Assembly (NCBI GenBank): GCA_002257045.1
Contig: NCHD01000023.1
Span: forward strand, 1-57,248
Length of the DNA: 57,248 bases
DNA from: Hydrogenophilales bacterium 16-61-112
GTDB taxonomy: Bacteria > Pseudomonadota > Gammaproteobacteria > Burkholderiales > Thiobacillaceae
Direction of reading: 5' to 3'
Shown here piece after piece: positions 16,443-25,247 of this stretch. Both the position numbers and the translations under genes were made by a program. The notes under the pieces were generated by a model, which saw only the letters and a program-made list of their open reading frames with translations, did not search any database and was not told the origin of the DNA. The first letter of the stretch is position 1; each line of letters begins with the position of its first letter.

Positions 16443-18661
16443 CTAGGCGTTTTGCAGCAAGCAGTCAGCCACCTGGGGCGTGGCGAGGTCAAGCGATTTC
16501 AGCCAGCTTGTCGCAACAGCAACCGCTGCCGGCGTGCTGTACAGATAGCCCTGCGCGTCGTCGCAACCGAGTACGCGCAGCGCGACATCCTGAGCCTGCT
16601 CTTCCACGCCTTCGGCCACCGTGCGCAGCCCCATGCTGTTGGCCATGGTGATCACGGCCTCGACGATGGCGATGTCTTGGTAGTTCGAGGCTAGTTCAGC
16701 CACAAAGCTGCGGTCGATTTTCAGCGTGGTAATCGGCAGCCGGCGCAGCAGGGCCAGCGAGGAGTAGCCCACGCCAAAATCGTCGACGGCGATGGCCACG
16801 CCCATGTCGCGCAGCGACTGCAACAGCCCCAGCACGGCAGGGCCGTCCGACGTCAGCGCGCTTTCGGTCAGTTCGAGTTCGAGCATGGCGGCCGGCACGT
16901 CATGCTTGCGCAGCGTCGCCACCACGGCATCAAGCAGGCCATCGCGCAACTGCGCGGGGGACACATTGACGGCCACGCGCGGCACCTGCAGGCCTTGCCG
17001 CGTCCACTCCGCAATCTGCGCGACGGCCTGATCCAGCACCTCGAGGCCGAGCGCCCAGATCAGCCCGCTGTCCTCGGCCAGCGGAATGAAGCGGTCCGGC
17101 GACAGAAAACCCAGGCGCGGATGGTTCCAGCGCACCAGCGCCTCGAGGCCGGTCAGCGCCTGATTGATCAGGCTCACCTGGGCCTGGTAATACAGTTCCA
17201 GCTGGCAGCTCTCGATGGCCACGCGCAAATCCGATTCCAGCGCCATGCGTTCGTGCGCACGAACATTCATTTGTTCGGAAAACACCTGGTACTGATTGCC
17301 CCCCAGTTCCTTGGCCTGGTACATCGACAGATCGGCATGCCGCAATAGCGTGTCTTCCGTCTCGCCCTGCAATGGATAAACGGCGAGGCCCACACTGCAG
17401 CCGACCTGCACGCAGTGTCCCTTGAGGCTCATCGGCAGCGCGATGGCGGTGATGATTTTTTGTGCAACCTGCATCGCTTCATCCGCATGGTGCAGCGCGG
17501 GCAGCAGAATCGCGACCTCGTCGCCGCCAAGGCGCGCCACGGTATCGGATTCACGCAGCAGGGCGGTCAGGCGTTCTGCCATCACCTGCAGCAATGCATC
17601 GCCCACATCGTGTCCCAGCGCGTCGTTGGTCCATTTGAAGCGGTCGAGATCAAGGAACAGCACGCCCAGTTGCGTATGGTCGCGTTTCGCCGACTTGAGG
17701 CCATGCTGCAGGCGGTCCATCAATGCAGTGCGGTTGGGCAAGCCGGTCAGGGGGTCGCGCGTAGCCAGATGCATGATGCGGATTTCCGCCTCATGGCGCA
17801 GCGCTACCTCGGTTTCGAGGATGCGGATCCGGTCGCGCAATTCCAGTTCCGTGACTACATTGCGGGCCAGCACTTTCAGCGTCATGCGTTGCGTGGCGTT
17901 GAGCTTGCGCTGCACCCGGTCCACCACGCACAGTGTGCCGACCACTTCGCCGCCCGGCAGCACCAGCGGTATCCCCGCATAGAAGCGGATACCGGATTCG
18001 CCGCGCACCACCGGGTTGTCGGCAAACCGCTCGTCCAGGCTGGCGTCTTCGATTTCGAGCAATTCGCCATTGATGAGGGCGTGCGCGCAAAAGGAAACCG
18101 TGCGCGATGTCTCACGGATATCGAGGCCGAACCGGGCCTTGAACCACTGGCGCTCTTCGTCGACCAGGCTGATCAGCGCAATCGGCACCTCCAGCACTGC
18201 CGCCGCCAGCCGGGTGATCGCACTGAAAACGGCTTCTTCCGGCGTATCCAGGATGTCCAGCCGGTTCAACGCGCGCAGCCGCAGCTTTTCGTTGATTGGC
18301 AAGGGCGGCATCCATTGGGCCAGGCGCAGCAACAGATCGTTGAGATCACCGTTTTTCTCGAAGTAGGCGTCTGCGCCGGCTTCAAGACATATTTTCTGGT
18401 AGGGGTCGGCAGGCTGGTTGGTAAAAACCAGCACCCGGGTCGGCAGGCCCGCTGCGTGGATCCGCTTCAGCAGCTTGATGCCGCTGCCCGGAGAAGCTCC
18501 AGATCGAGCAATACGACATCCGGAGTGCTGCTGAGGATCAATGCGTAGGCTTCATCTTCGCCGCGCGCGTGGCCGATGACGGACAAGCCGGGGTAGCTCG
18601 ACAGAATTTCGATCAGGTTGGCCAGCACCAGACTGGAATCTTCCACCACGATGATTTGCAT
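16443..18661 (-). pseudogene. REC-GAF-GGDEF-EAL signalling protein, one-base frameshift
   Basis: Assembled across a frameshift this is a cyclic-di-GMP protein: receiver domain (starts MQIIVVEDSS at 18661, good AGGAG ribosome site), GAF domain, GGDEF domain with the variant RLGGDEVAIL, and an EAL domain keeping EALVRW, ELTES, DDFGVGYSSL and KIDRSF, so a likely active phosphodiesterase. At about 18492-18499 one base is missing: the first frame ends shortly after DVVLLDLEL, and the second frame resumes with the expected SPGSGIKLL and VLVFTN of the receiver. Either an inactivating mutation or a sequencing error. The EAL part could still be made from an internal GTG near 18434. Confidence 0.8.
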
Positions 18662-18795
18662 GACCGCACTCCTGGTGCATTCGATACGAGTCATGATGGA
18701 TGCAAGGTGCCTCGCCGGCTATCGGTTGCCCGCGTATTCGGCTGCGCGGCGAACCCTGATACCGGCAGAGGGAAATGCCCTACAAAAAAAACGGG

Positions 18796-19398
18796 TCACC
18801 CCGATCCGACCAGCCCCTGTTTCATGCAGTAACGGGCAATTTCCGCCGTGTTGCCGAGACCGGTCTTTTCGAGAATGCGCGCGCGGTAGGTGCCGACGGT
18901 CTTGGCGGAAAGATTCATGGATTCGGCGATATCGCTGGCGGCCTTGCCTTCGGCGATCAGCAGCATGACCCGGTACTCCTGCGGCGACAGCGTGTCATGC
19001 GGCAGACCCGGCGCGCCCTGCCCCGACAACACACCGGCCAGGCGCTCGGCCAGGATGTTGCTGATGTAGCGTCCACCGCCGCGCACCCGAGCGATCGCGC
19101 TCACCAGCTCGGCGCTCGCGTGTTCCTTGGTGAGCTAGCCCGACGCCCCCTGCTGCAGGGCGCGGCTGGCATAGGCTGTTTCGTCGTGCATGCTCAATAC
19201 CAGGATGGGCAGGCTGACATGGGCGCGGCGCAGATGCGTCAGGCCTTCGAGACCACTGGCGTCCGGCAGCGACAGATCGAGCACGGCAACGTCCCAGTTG
19301 TCCGACCGGGCCAGCTTGAACCCCTGTTCGAGCGTGTCGGCTTCGCCGATTTCGGTGTCCGGCCAGCAGCGTAAAGCCGCCTTCCGACCAGAAGGCAC
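18796..19398 (-). pseudogene. NarL/LuxR-type response regulator, N-terminally truncated, in-frame amber
   Basis: The frame encodes the later part of a receiver domain (phosphoacceptor in AVLDLSLPD, LVLSMHDE, GASG) and a complete LuxR-type helix-turn-helix (LSPQEYRVMLLIAEG, SAKTVGTYRARIL). Two lesions are seen. First, the usual first 20 or so receiver residues with the acidic pair are missing and CHASE3-coding sequence lies there instead. Second, a TAG stop at about 19135-19137 replaces the codon for the conserved Tyr of GASGYLTK; the same frame continues with LTKEHASAELV. The gene is probably non-functional. Confidence 0.75.
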
Positions 19399-19969
19399 GC
19401 CGTTTCAGGGTGGCGATTGTCTGATTGCGCGAGTCGATTTCCTGGCGTAGCACACGATCGAGTCGGGCAAAGTGCACACGGATGGCATCCATCGTCACGC
19501 GGCCTTCGTTGCCCTTGATCGTTTTCAGCGCTGCATCGAAGCCCTTCAGCCGTCGCGTCTCGACGCTGCGCCGCGCGAGTTTGATTCGATGCTTGATCAG
19601 CGGGTTCAGGCTGTGCTGGATCTCGAACGTAAGCGGCAGATATGCCAGCTGCTGCTGTAACCGGGAAAATGCCGGCCCGATCTGCGCAAGCCCGGCCTGA
19701 TAGGGGCCAAGATAGTCCGGATCGCCGGTCAGAATGTAACCGCGTTGCCCTGTTTCCAGATCCTTGAGCAAAGACAGCACCTTGACGCTGCTCACCACGC
19801 CCTCGCGTGCCTGGGCGCGCAAATTGGTGGTTTGCTCCATCACGTGCAAGTTCTGGTAACTGTTCAGCGCAACCAGAACAAACAAGACCAACCCCACCAG
19901 AACGAGCAGGGCAATGTTGAAATCGATCCGGAGTGCGTGAACCGTTTTTGCCAATCTTCGAGCCGTCAA
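19371..19969 (-). pseudogene. CHASE3 sensor domain remnant of a histidine kinase
   Basis: The frame from about 19969 (TTG, start uncertain) encodes a membrane helix (IALLVLVGLVLFVLVALNSY) followed by a periplasmic CHASE3 domain with the diagnostic DLETGQRGYILTGDPDYL segment, and ends at RRAFWSEGG, where the second membrane helix and the kinase should begin. Instead the sequence passes into the response regulator described at 18796-19398 in another frame. The simplest reading is a deletion that removed the kinase core and the first residues of the cognate regulator. Confidence 0.65.
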
Positions 19970-20136
19970 GCAAGCTTTAACGGGCAAACCATAACCGAAT
20001 TTCAATTCGCCAGCACCCAGGCGCCCGGTGGCCGTCAAGCGAACCGGCTGCCATGCGGCCAACCTGCTGGAAAGGTCGCCCCGGGTGGCCCGCAAGCGGC
20101 ATGCGCTCGCGTCGCCGGGTCCAGCCGAGGCCGGGG

Positions 20137-21249
20137 CTACTCGAGGTGTGGCGCAAGTTCGCGCCGAAGGAAGGCATGAAAATGCATCATCCCGTCTTCG
20201 AGCGGCGACTGATACGGCCCGGTTTCGTTCAGGCCTTGCTGATACAGCGCGAGCCGTCCGCGCTGCATCCGTGTGCAGATGACGTCGTCTTCGACCGCCG
20301 TTTCCTGGTAAGCCGCCTGCTGAGCTTCGATGAAAGCCCGCTCGAACAGCACGATGTCTTCGGGGTAATAAAACTCGACGACGTTGCGGCAGGATTCGAT
20401 GCCGGTGGGGATGATCGACGACACCACCAGCACATGCGGATACCACTCGACCATCAGGCCGGGGTAGTAGGTCAGCCAGATGGAGCCGTGCGCCGGCACC
20501 TTGCCGCGCTGGTAGGCCATCACCTGCTCGTGCCAGCGCTGGTAGACCGGCGACCCCGCCCTGGTCAGCCCGCGATTAACGCCCACGGTCTGCACCGACC
20601 ACCAGTCGCCGTACTCCCACTTCAGGTCGTCGCAGGTCACGAATTGGCCGAGGCCGGGATGCGCAGGGCCGACGTGGTAATCCTCCAGGTACACCTCGAT
20701 GAAGGTTTTCCAGTTGCAGGCGTAGTCGGTCACCTGCACCGAGTCGAGCCTGAAGCCGGAAAAGTCGAGATCGCGCACCGCCTGCATGCCGGCCAGATCG
20801 GCATTGACGTCGCGCGCACCGGCGAACAGCAGGCCCTGCCAGGTTTGCAGGCCGCTGCGCTTGAGGTTCATGCAGGGATTGCCCGAGAACTCCGGCGCGC
20901 CCAGCAGCGTGCCCTGGCTGTCATAGGTCCAGCGATGGATCGGGCAGACGATGTTGCCGGACGGCAGCTTGCCGCGTCCCTCCAGCATGATGGCCTGGCG
21001 ATGGCGGCACACGTTGGACAGCAACTCGGTGCCGGCGCTGCTGTTGACCAGCAGCTTCGCGCCGTCGAACACTTCCAGCGCGTGGTAATCGCCCGGCTCG
21101 GGCACCATCAATTGATGCCCGACATAGCCGGAACCCTGCTTGAATAAATATTCGCGTTCCAGCGCGTACACAGCGGGATCGAAATACCAGGACACAGGCA
21201 ATTGAGGCGAAGTAAGCGACAAGGCGCTGGATTCGGCGAGATCGCTCAT
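20137..21249 (-). CDS. Rieske-type ring-hydroxylating oxygenase alpha subunit
   Basis: 370-residue protein with a Rieske [2Fe-2S] domain (Cys81, His83, Cys102, His105 in CRHR and CPIH) followed by a catalytic mononuclear-iron domain (NWKTFIEVYLEDYHVGPAH with His192 and His197). Family members hydroxylate aromatic rings, quaternary amines or related substrates using an electron-transfer partner; none is encoded next to it. The ATG at 21249 gives the typical short lead. An upstream open stretch to 21486 has no family similarity. Substrate unknown; the intact motifs suggest activity. Confidence 0.87.
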   Translation of the reverse strand: MSDLAESSALSLTSPQLPVSWYFDPAVYALEREYLFKQGSGYVGHQLMVPEPGDYHALEVFDGAKLLVNSSAGTELLSNVCRHRQAIMLEGRGKLPSGNIVCPIHRWTYDSQGTLLGAPEFSGNPCMNLKRSGLQTWQGLLFAGARDVNADLAGMQAVRDLDFSGFRLDSVQVTDYACNWKTFIEVYLEDYHVGPAHPGLGQFVTCDDLKWEYGDWWSVQTVGVNRGLTRAGSPVYQRWHEQVMAYQRGKVPAHGSIWLTYYPGLMVEWYPHVLVVSSIIPTGIESCRNVVEFYYPEDIVLFERAFIEAQQAAYQETAVEDDVICTRMQRGRLALYQQGLNETGPYQSPLEDGMMHFHAFLRRELAPHLE

Positions 21250-21551
21250 GGCGCACCCTACAAAATCAGCCCCCTTCCGGTATGCACCAGAAGCGGCAGG
21301 CGTGACCGAAACGGCCACCATTAATAAAGTATCGGCGAAAAAAATGGAGCAGAAACAAGGACGCGACCGCCCCGAAGCCCACCGATTCAACCCATGACTC
21401 CCCGGCGACAACAGCATGAGCCTTTGGGGAGGGGCGGGGATTCTAGCACAGCCCGCCCGTGCCCTAGCCCGGCCGAATTGACCCACAGCCGGTACGGTCT
21501 TGTTCTGCCCGTCCCGGCTAAAATGGCGTTTTTTTAGATCAGGAACCCTCC

Positions 21552-21803
21552 ATGTCCGAACCCGTTGTGTATGACCGCGCCCCTGCCGAACTCGAACTCG
21601 AACCGGGCGAATACTGGTGGTGTTCTTGCGGCCGCTCGATGACCCAGCCGTTTTGCGATGGTTCGCACGAAGGCACCGAATTTGAACCCATGTCGTTCGT
21701 CATCCAGGAAAAGTCGACGGTCTGGCTGTGCAACTGCAAGTACAGCAAAGACAAGCCGTTCTGCGATGGCAGCCATAACGACTTGCCCGACGACATTTTT
21801 TAA
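21552..21803 (+). CDS. double CDGSH iron-sulfur protein
   Basis: 83-residue protein with two CDGSH motifs: Cys24, Cys26, Cys35, His39 and Cys60, Cys62, Cys71, His75. Each binds a 3Cys-1His [2Fe-2S] cluster, giving the tandem type seen in bacteria (mitoNEET-related, Miner2-like). Likely redox or cluster-transfer role in the cytosol. The ATG is preceded by an AGGAACC ribosome site. It is followed after 27 bases by the DUF924 gene and probably shares its message. Confidence 0.93.
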   Translation: MSEPVVYDRAPAELELEPGEYWWCSCGRSMTQPFCDGSHEGTEFEPMSFVIQEKSTVWLCNCKYSKDKPFCDGSHNDLPDDIF

Positions 21804-21830
21804 GCCGGTTTTCGACGCCGTCGTTTAGAC

Positions 21831-22439
21831 ATGAGCCAGGCAGGCAGCCCGGAAGCCGTACTCGATTTCTGGTTTGGCCAGCCTGGTCCGGCGGCCGAGG
21901 TCGCCGCGCGACAAAGCCCCCTCTGGTTCGGCAAGTCGGCGGCCAACGACCAGCAGGTGACCGAGCGCTTCGCCGACACGCTCATCGCGGCCGGCGCAGG
22001 CCGGCTCGATCACTGGGCACGCACCCCGCGCAACTTACTTGCGCTGATCGTGGTGCTCGACCAGTTCCCCCATCACATCCACCGCAATCAAGGGCAGTCG
22101 TTCGCTTACGATGCACAGTCGCTTGCACTTGCGCTGGTCATGATCCAGCACGGTGACGCTACCCGCGTCGTACCGATCGAGCGGGTGTTTGTCTACCTGC
22201 CGCTGGAACACGCCGAATCGCTGGTGCTACAGGACCAGTCCGTCGCGCTGTACACGCAACTCGCAGCCGAGGCCGGTGCCGCCGAGCGGCCGCTGTTCGA
22301 TGGCTTCCTCGATTACGCAGCCAAACACCGCGATGTCGTCGCGCGTTTCGGCCGCTTTCCGCACCGTAACGAATTGCTGGGCCGCCCCAGCAGCAACGAA
22401 GAAATCGCCTTTCTCCTGCAACCTGGCTCACGCTTCTAG
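21831..22439 (+). CDS. DUF924 family protein
   Basis: 202-residue soluble protein of the DUF924 family (TPR-like helical fold): VLDFWFG near the start, LALIVVLDQFPHHIHRNQ, FVYLPLEHAES and the C-terminal RFGRFPHRNELLGR, all diagnostic. Function of the family is not established. It lies between the CDGSH gene and metG on the same strand, with an 80-base gap before metG. Confidence 0.9.
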   Translation: MSQAGSPEAVLDFWFGQPGPAAEVAARQSPLWFGKSAANDQQVTERFADTLIAAGAGRLDHWARTPRNLLALIVVLDQFPHHIHRNQGQSFAYDAQSLALALVMIQHGDATRVVPIERVFVYLPLEHAESLVLQDQSVALYTQLAAEAGAAERPLFDGFLDYAAKHRDVVARFGRFPHRNELLGRPSSNEEIAFLLQPGSRF

Positions 22440-22519
22440 CCGTTAGTTAGCCCCGCTGCGTAAAATGGCAGACTTTGCCCTTTGGGCATCCGTCCAGCCG
22501 GATTTTTTTCAGACCAGCC

Positions 22520-24589
22520 ATGTCCCGCCAAATTCTCGTCACCTCCGCTCTGCCCTACGCCAACGGCAGCATTCACTTAGGCCATCTGGTCGAATACATC
22601 CAGACCGACATCTGGGTGCGTTTCCAGAAAATGCGCGGACACGAGTGCCACTACGTGTGTGCCGACGACACCCACGGCACGGCGATCATGCTGCGCGCGG
22701 AGAAGGAAGGCATCACGCCGGAAACGCTGATCGGCCGGGTGTGGAACGAGCACACGCGCGACTTCGCGGGCTTCCACATCGGCTTCGACCATTACTACTC
22801 GACGCATTCGGACGAAAACCGCGAGCTGGCCTCGACCATCTACCTGCGCCTTGCAGACGCCGGCCTGATCGAAACCAAAACTATCGCGCAGCTGTATGAC
22901 CCGATCAAAAACCTGTTCCTGCCGGACCGCTTCATCAAGGGCGAGTGCCCCAAGTGCGGCGCGCTGGACCAGTACGGCGACAACTGCGAAGTGTGCGGCG
23001 CCACCTACAGCCCGACCGAGCTGAAGAACCCGGTGTCGGCGGTATCGGGCGCGACGCCGGTGCACAAGGATTCCGAGCACTACTTTTTCAAGCTCGGCAC
23101 GTGCGAGACCTTCCTGCGCGAATGGACCACCTCAGGCGCACTGCAGGCCGAAGCCTCCAACAAGATGCAGGAATGGTTCGCGTCCGGCCTCAACAACTGG
23201 GACATCAGCCGCGACGCGCCCTACTTCGGCTTCGAGATTCCCGGCGCGCCGGGCAAGTATTTCTACGTGTGGCTGGACGCGCCGGTCGGTTACATGGCGA
23301 GCTTCGCCAAATACGCCGCAGTCTACGGCCTCGACTTCAACGCCTGGTGGGGGCCTGATTCGAAGACCGAACTGGTGCACTTCATCGGCAAAGACATCCT
23401 GTATTTCCACGCCCTGTTCTGGCCGGCGATGCTGAAGTATTCCGGCCACCGCCTGCCGACCGCGGTGTATGCGCACGGCTTCCTGACCGTGAACGGGCAG
23501 AAGATGTCGAAGTCGCGCGGCACCTTCATCACCGCCGACAGCTATCTGGCGCAAGGCCTCAACCCTGAGTGGCTACGCTATTACTACGCCGCCAAACTCA
23601 ATGGCTCGATGGAAGATCTTGATCTGAATCTGGACGACTTCACCGCGCGGGTGAATTCCGATCTGGTTGGCAAGTTCATCAATATCGCCAGCCGCACCGC
23701 CGGTTTCATCCGCAAAAACTTCGACGGCAAGCTCGCCGACGGCGTCGCCAATATCGAGCTCATCGGCGCGTTCCAGGCCGCTGCCAGCGACATCGCCGCG
23801 CACTACGAGGCACGCGACTATGGCCGTGCGCTGCGCGAAATCATGGCGCTGGCCGACCGCGCCAACCAGTACGTGGCCGACGAAAAACCCTGGGAACTGG
23901 CGAAGAAACCCGAAGCGGTGTATCGCCTGCACGAAGTCTGCACCGTGGCGCTGAACTGCTTCCGCCTGCTCACTCTGTACCTGAAACCGGTGCTGCCGAA
24001 ACTGGCCGAACAGGTCGAAACCTTCCTCAACATTCCACCGCTCACCTGGGATGACGCGCAAAGCCTGTTCATCCGCCACGCCATCAACGAGTACAGCCAC
24101 CTGATGACCCGTATCGACCCCAAATCCATTGAAGCCATGGTTGACGCCAACAAGCAGAACCTCGAACCCACAGCACCTGCACCGGTGCGCCACGCCGAAG
24201 CGCAGACGCACGCCGCCCAACCCGCAACCGCTGCGCCGGTAGCCGACACGCCGGAATCCAACATGATAGGCATCGACGACTTCGCCAAGATCGACCTGCG
24301 CATCGCGCGCATCGCCAACGCCGAAAACGTCGAAGGCGCCGACAAGCTGTTGCGGCTCACGCTTGATCTCGGCGATCTGGGCACGCGCCAGGTATTCGCC
24401 GGCATCAAGTCGGCCTACGCGCCGGAAGCGCTGGTCGGCCGCTTCACCGTCATGGTCGCCAACCTCGCGCCGCGCAAGATGAAATTCGGCATGAGCGAAG
24501 GCATGGTGCTGGCTGCGTCGGGTGATGCACCCGGACTGTTCATCCTGTCGCCCGATTCCGGCGCGCAGCCGGGCATGAAGGTGAAATGA
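22520..24589 (+). CDS. metG: methionyl-tRNA synthetase
   Basis: 689-residue cytosolic enzyme charging tRNA-Met. Class I signature HLGH near residue 20, zinc knuckle (CPKC and CEVC), KMSKS loop in [10 protein letters not shown], an anticodon-binding helical domain, an Ala/Pro-rich linker near 555-590 and a C-terminal Trbp111/EMAP-type tRNA-binding domain ([12 protein letters not shown] to GMVLAASGD) used for dimerisation. The ATG at 22520 directly precedes the conserved [14 protein letters not shown]. The stop overlaps acyP by 4 bases. Confidence 0.97.
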   Translation: MSRQILVTSALPYANGSIHLGHLVEYIQTDIWVRFQKMRGHECHYVCADDTHGTAIMLRAEKEGITPETLIGRVWNEHTRDFAGFHIGFDHYYSTHSDENRELASTIYLRLADAGLIETKTIAQLYDPIKNLFLPDRFIKGECPKCGALDQYGDNCEVCGATYSPTELKNPVSAVSGATPVHKDSEHYFFKLGTCETFLREWTTSGALQAEASNKMQEWFASGLNNWDISRDAPYFGFEIPGAPGKYFYVWLDAPVGYMASFAKYAAVYGLDFNAWWGPDSKTELVHFIGKDILYFHALFWPAMLKYSGHRLPTAVYAHGFLTVNGQKMSKSRGTFITADSYLAQGLNPEWLRYYYAAKLNGSMEDLDLNLDDFTARVNSDLVGKFINIASRTAGFIRKNFDGKLADGVANIELIGAFQAAASDIAAHYEARDYGRALREIMALADRANQYVADEKPWELAKKPEAVYRLHEVCTVALNCFRLLTLYLKPVLPKLAEQVETFLNIPPLTWDDAQSLFIRHAINEYSHLMTRIDPKSIEAMVDANKQNLEPTAPAPVRHAEAQTHAAQPATAAPVADTPESNMIGIDDFAKIDLRIARIANAENVEGADKLLRLTLDLGDLGTRQVFAGIKSAYAPEALVGRFTVMVANLAPRKMKFGMSEGMVLAASGDAPGLFILSPDSGAQPGMKVK

Positions 24590-24864
24590 ACACGCAAACC
24601 CTGCGCCTGGTCATTCATGGCCGCGTGCAGGGTGTGTGGTTTCGTGAGTCGATGAAGCAGCAAGCCGAACAACTCGGCGTCCACGGCTGGGTGACGAATC
24701 GCGCCGATGGCTGCGTGGAAGCCGTAATTCAGGGGGATGAAAATGCCGTCGCGGCGATGCTGGACTGGACGCATTCCGGCCCGCCCCTGGCCAAAGTAAC
24801 GCAGGTGGAACAGTCAGCGGTGGAAGGCGAATTCACGGACTTTCAAAAGCGTCCGGCAACCTGA
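24586..24864 (+). CDS. acyP: acylphosphatase
   Basis: 92-residue alpha/beta protein that hydrolyses acyl phosphates. The phosphate-binding loop GRVQGVWFR ends in the catalytic Arg20, and the catalytic Asn38 lies in GWVTN. Length and motifs match the family exactly. Its ATG overlaps the metG stop (ATGA), so it is translated from the metG message. Confidence 0.94.
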   Translation: MNTQTLRLVIHGRVQGVWFRESMKQQAEQLGVHGWVTNRADGCVEAVIQGDENAVAAMLDWTHSGPPLAKVTQVEQSAVEGEFTDFQKRPAT

Positions 24865-24874
24865 TCCCAGACCA

Positions 24875-24957
24875 GTAGGTTGGGCTGCAAAGCCCAACGC
24901 GGCAATCGGCTATGTGTTGGGCTTCATTTCATTCAGCCCAACTTACGTGGGCTGAAT
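24875..24957. repeat. paired-hairpin REP-like repeat
   Basis: Two hairpins share the same 8-bp stem GTTGGGCT/AGCCCAAC: the first at 24879-24898 has a GCAA loop, the second at 24916-24942 an 11-base loop; a third half copy (GTGGGCTGAAT) follows to 24957. The arrangement matches extragenic palindromic repeats common in beta- and gammaproteobacteria. It sits just after acyP and may protect or end its message. No transposase is near. Confidence 0.7.
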
Positions 24958-25056
24958 TCGCAACTATATGTTTGCTCATGATGTTTTTGAGAGATGGGGC
25001 GAGGGCGAGAGCCGGAAAGTGTAATTATTTCCGACAAACCTTCCCAAATCGCGGAC

Positions 25057-25086
25057 AAAAAAATGCCCAGCTCCTAAGAGCCGGGC
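25057..25086 (-). terminator. intrinsic terminator of the small RNA (and dnaE)
   Basis: Minus-strand 9-bp stem with one mismatch (25078-25086 with 25065-25073, four-base loop) followed by seven T residues (25063-25057). It is placed to end both dnaE read-through and the candidate small RNA. Confidence 0.8.
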
Positions 25087-25155
25087 AGAGAATCCAACTT
25101 ATGAGGAAGGATTGGAGGAGACAACACTGAGAGCCGTTGCGGCGTCATCAGCGTT
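25057..25155 (-). ncRNA. candidate small RNA with anti-Shine-Dalgarno loops
   Basis: About 99 bases between a near-consensus promoter (25162-25190) and a strong terminator (25057-25086), in a region with no open frame. The predicted RNA has a 5' stem (CTGA/TCAG and GCCG/CGGC), then single-stranded CTCCTCC and a weak CCAA/TTGG hairpin whose loop exposes CCTTCCTC, then the terminator hairpin. The pyrimidine motifs are complementary to ribosome binding sites. Anti-SD small RNAs are known in betaproteobacteria; membership in any named family is not tested. Likely a trans-acting translational repressor. Confidence 0.6.
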
Positions 25156-25161
25156 ATTAGA

Positions 25162-25190
25162 ATTCTATAATATTATGGTATTCCTGTCAA
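25162..25190 (-). promoter_or_regulatory. sigma-70 promoter of the small RNA
   Basis: On the minus strand TTGACA (25190-25185) is followed after exactly 17 bases by TAGAAT (25167-25162), a perfect -35 and a 5/6 -10. Expected start near 25155. The surrounding AT-rich stretch contrasts with the GC-rich neighbourhood. Confidence 0.75.
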
Positions 25191-25247
25191 CACTTATTTA
25201 CAGGCCAAGTCTGAGTTGGTACGTTTATATCAGTTCAGCAGGTGATC

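Noticed and set aside
20000..20446. Coding frame upstream of the CHASE3 remnant, opposite in phase to the Rieske gene
   Set aside because: It overlaps the well-supported Rieske oxygenase gene on the same strand in another frame and has no domain.
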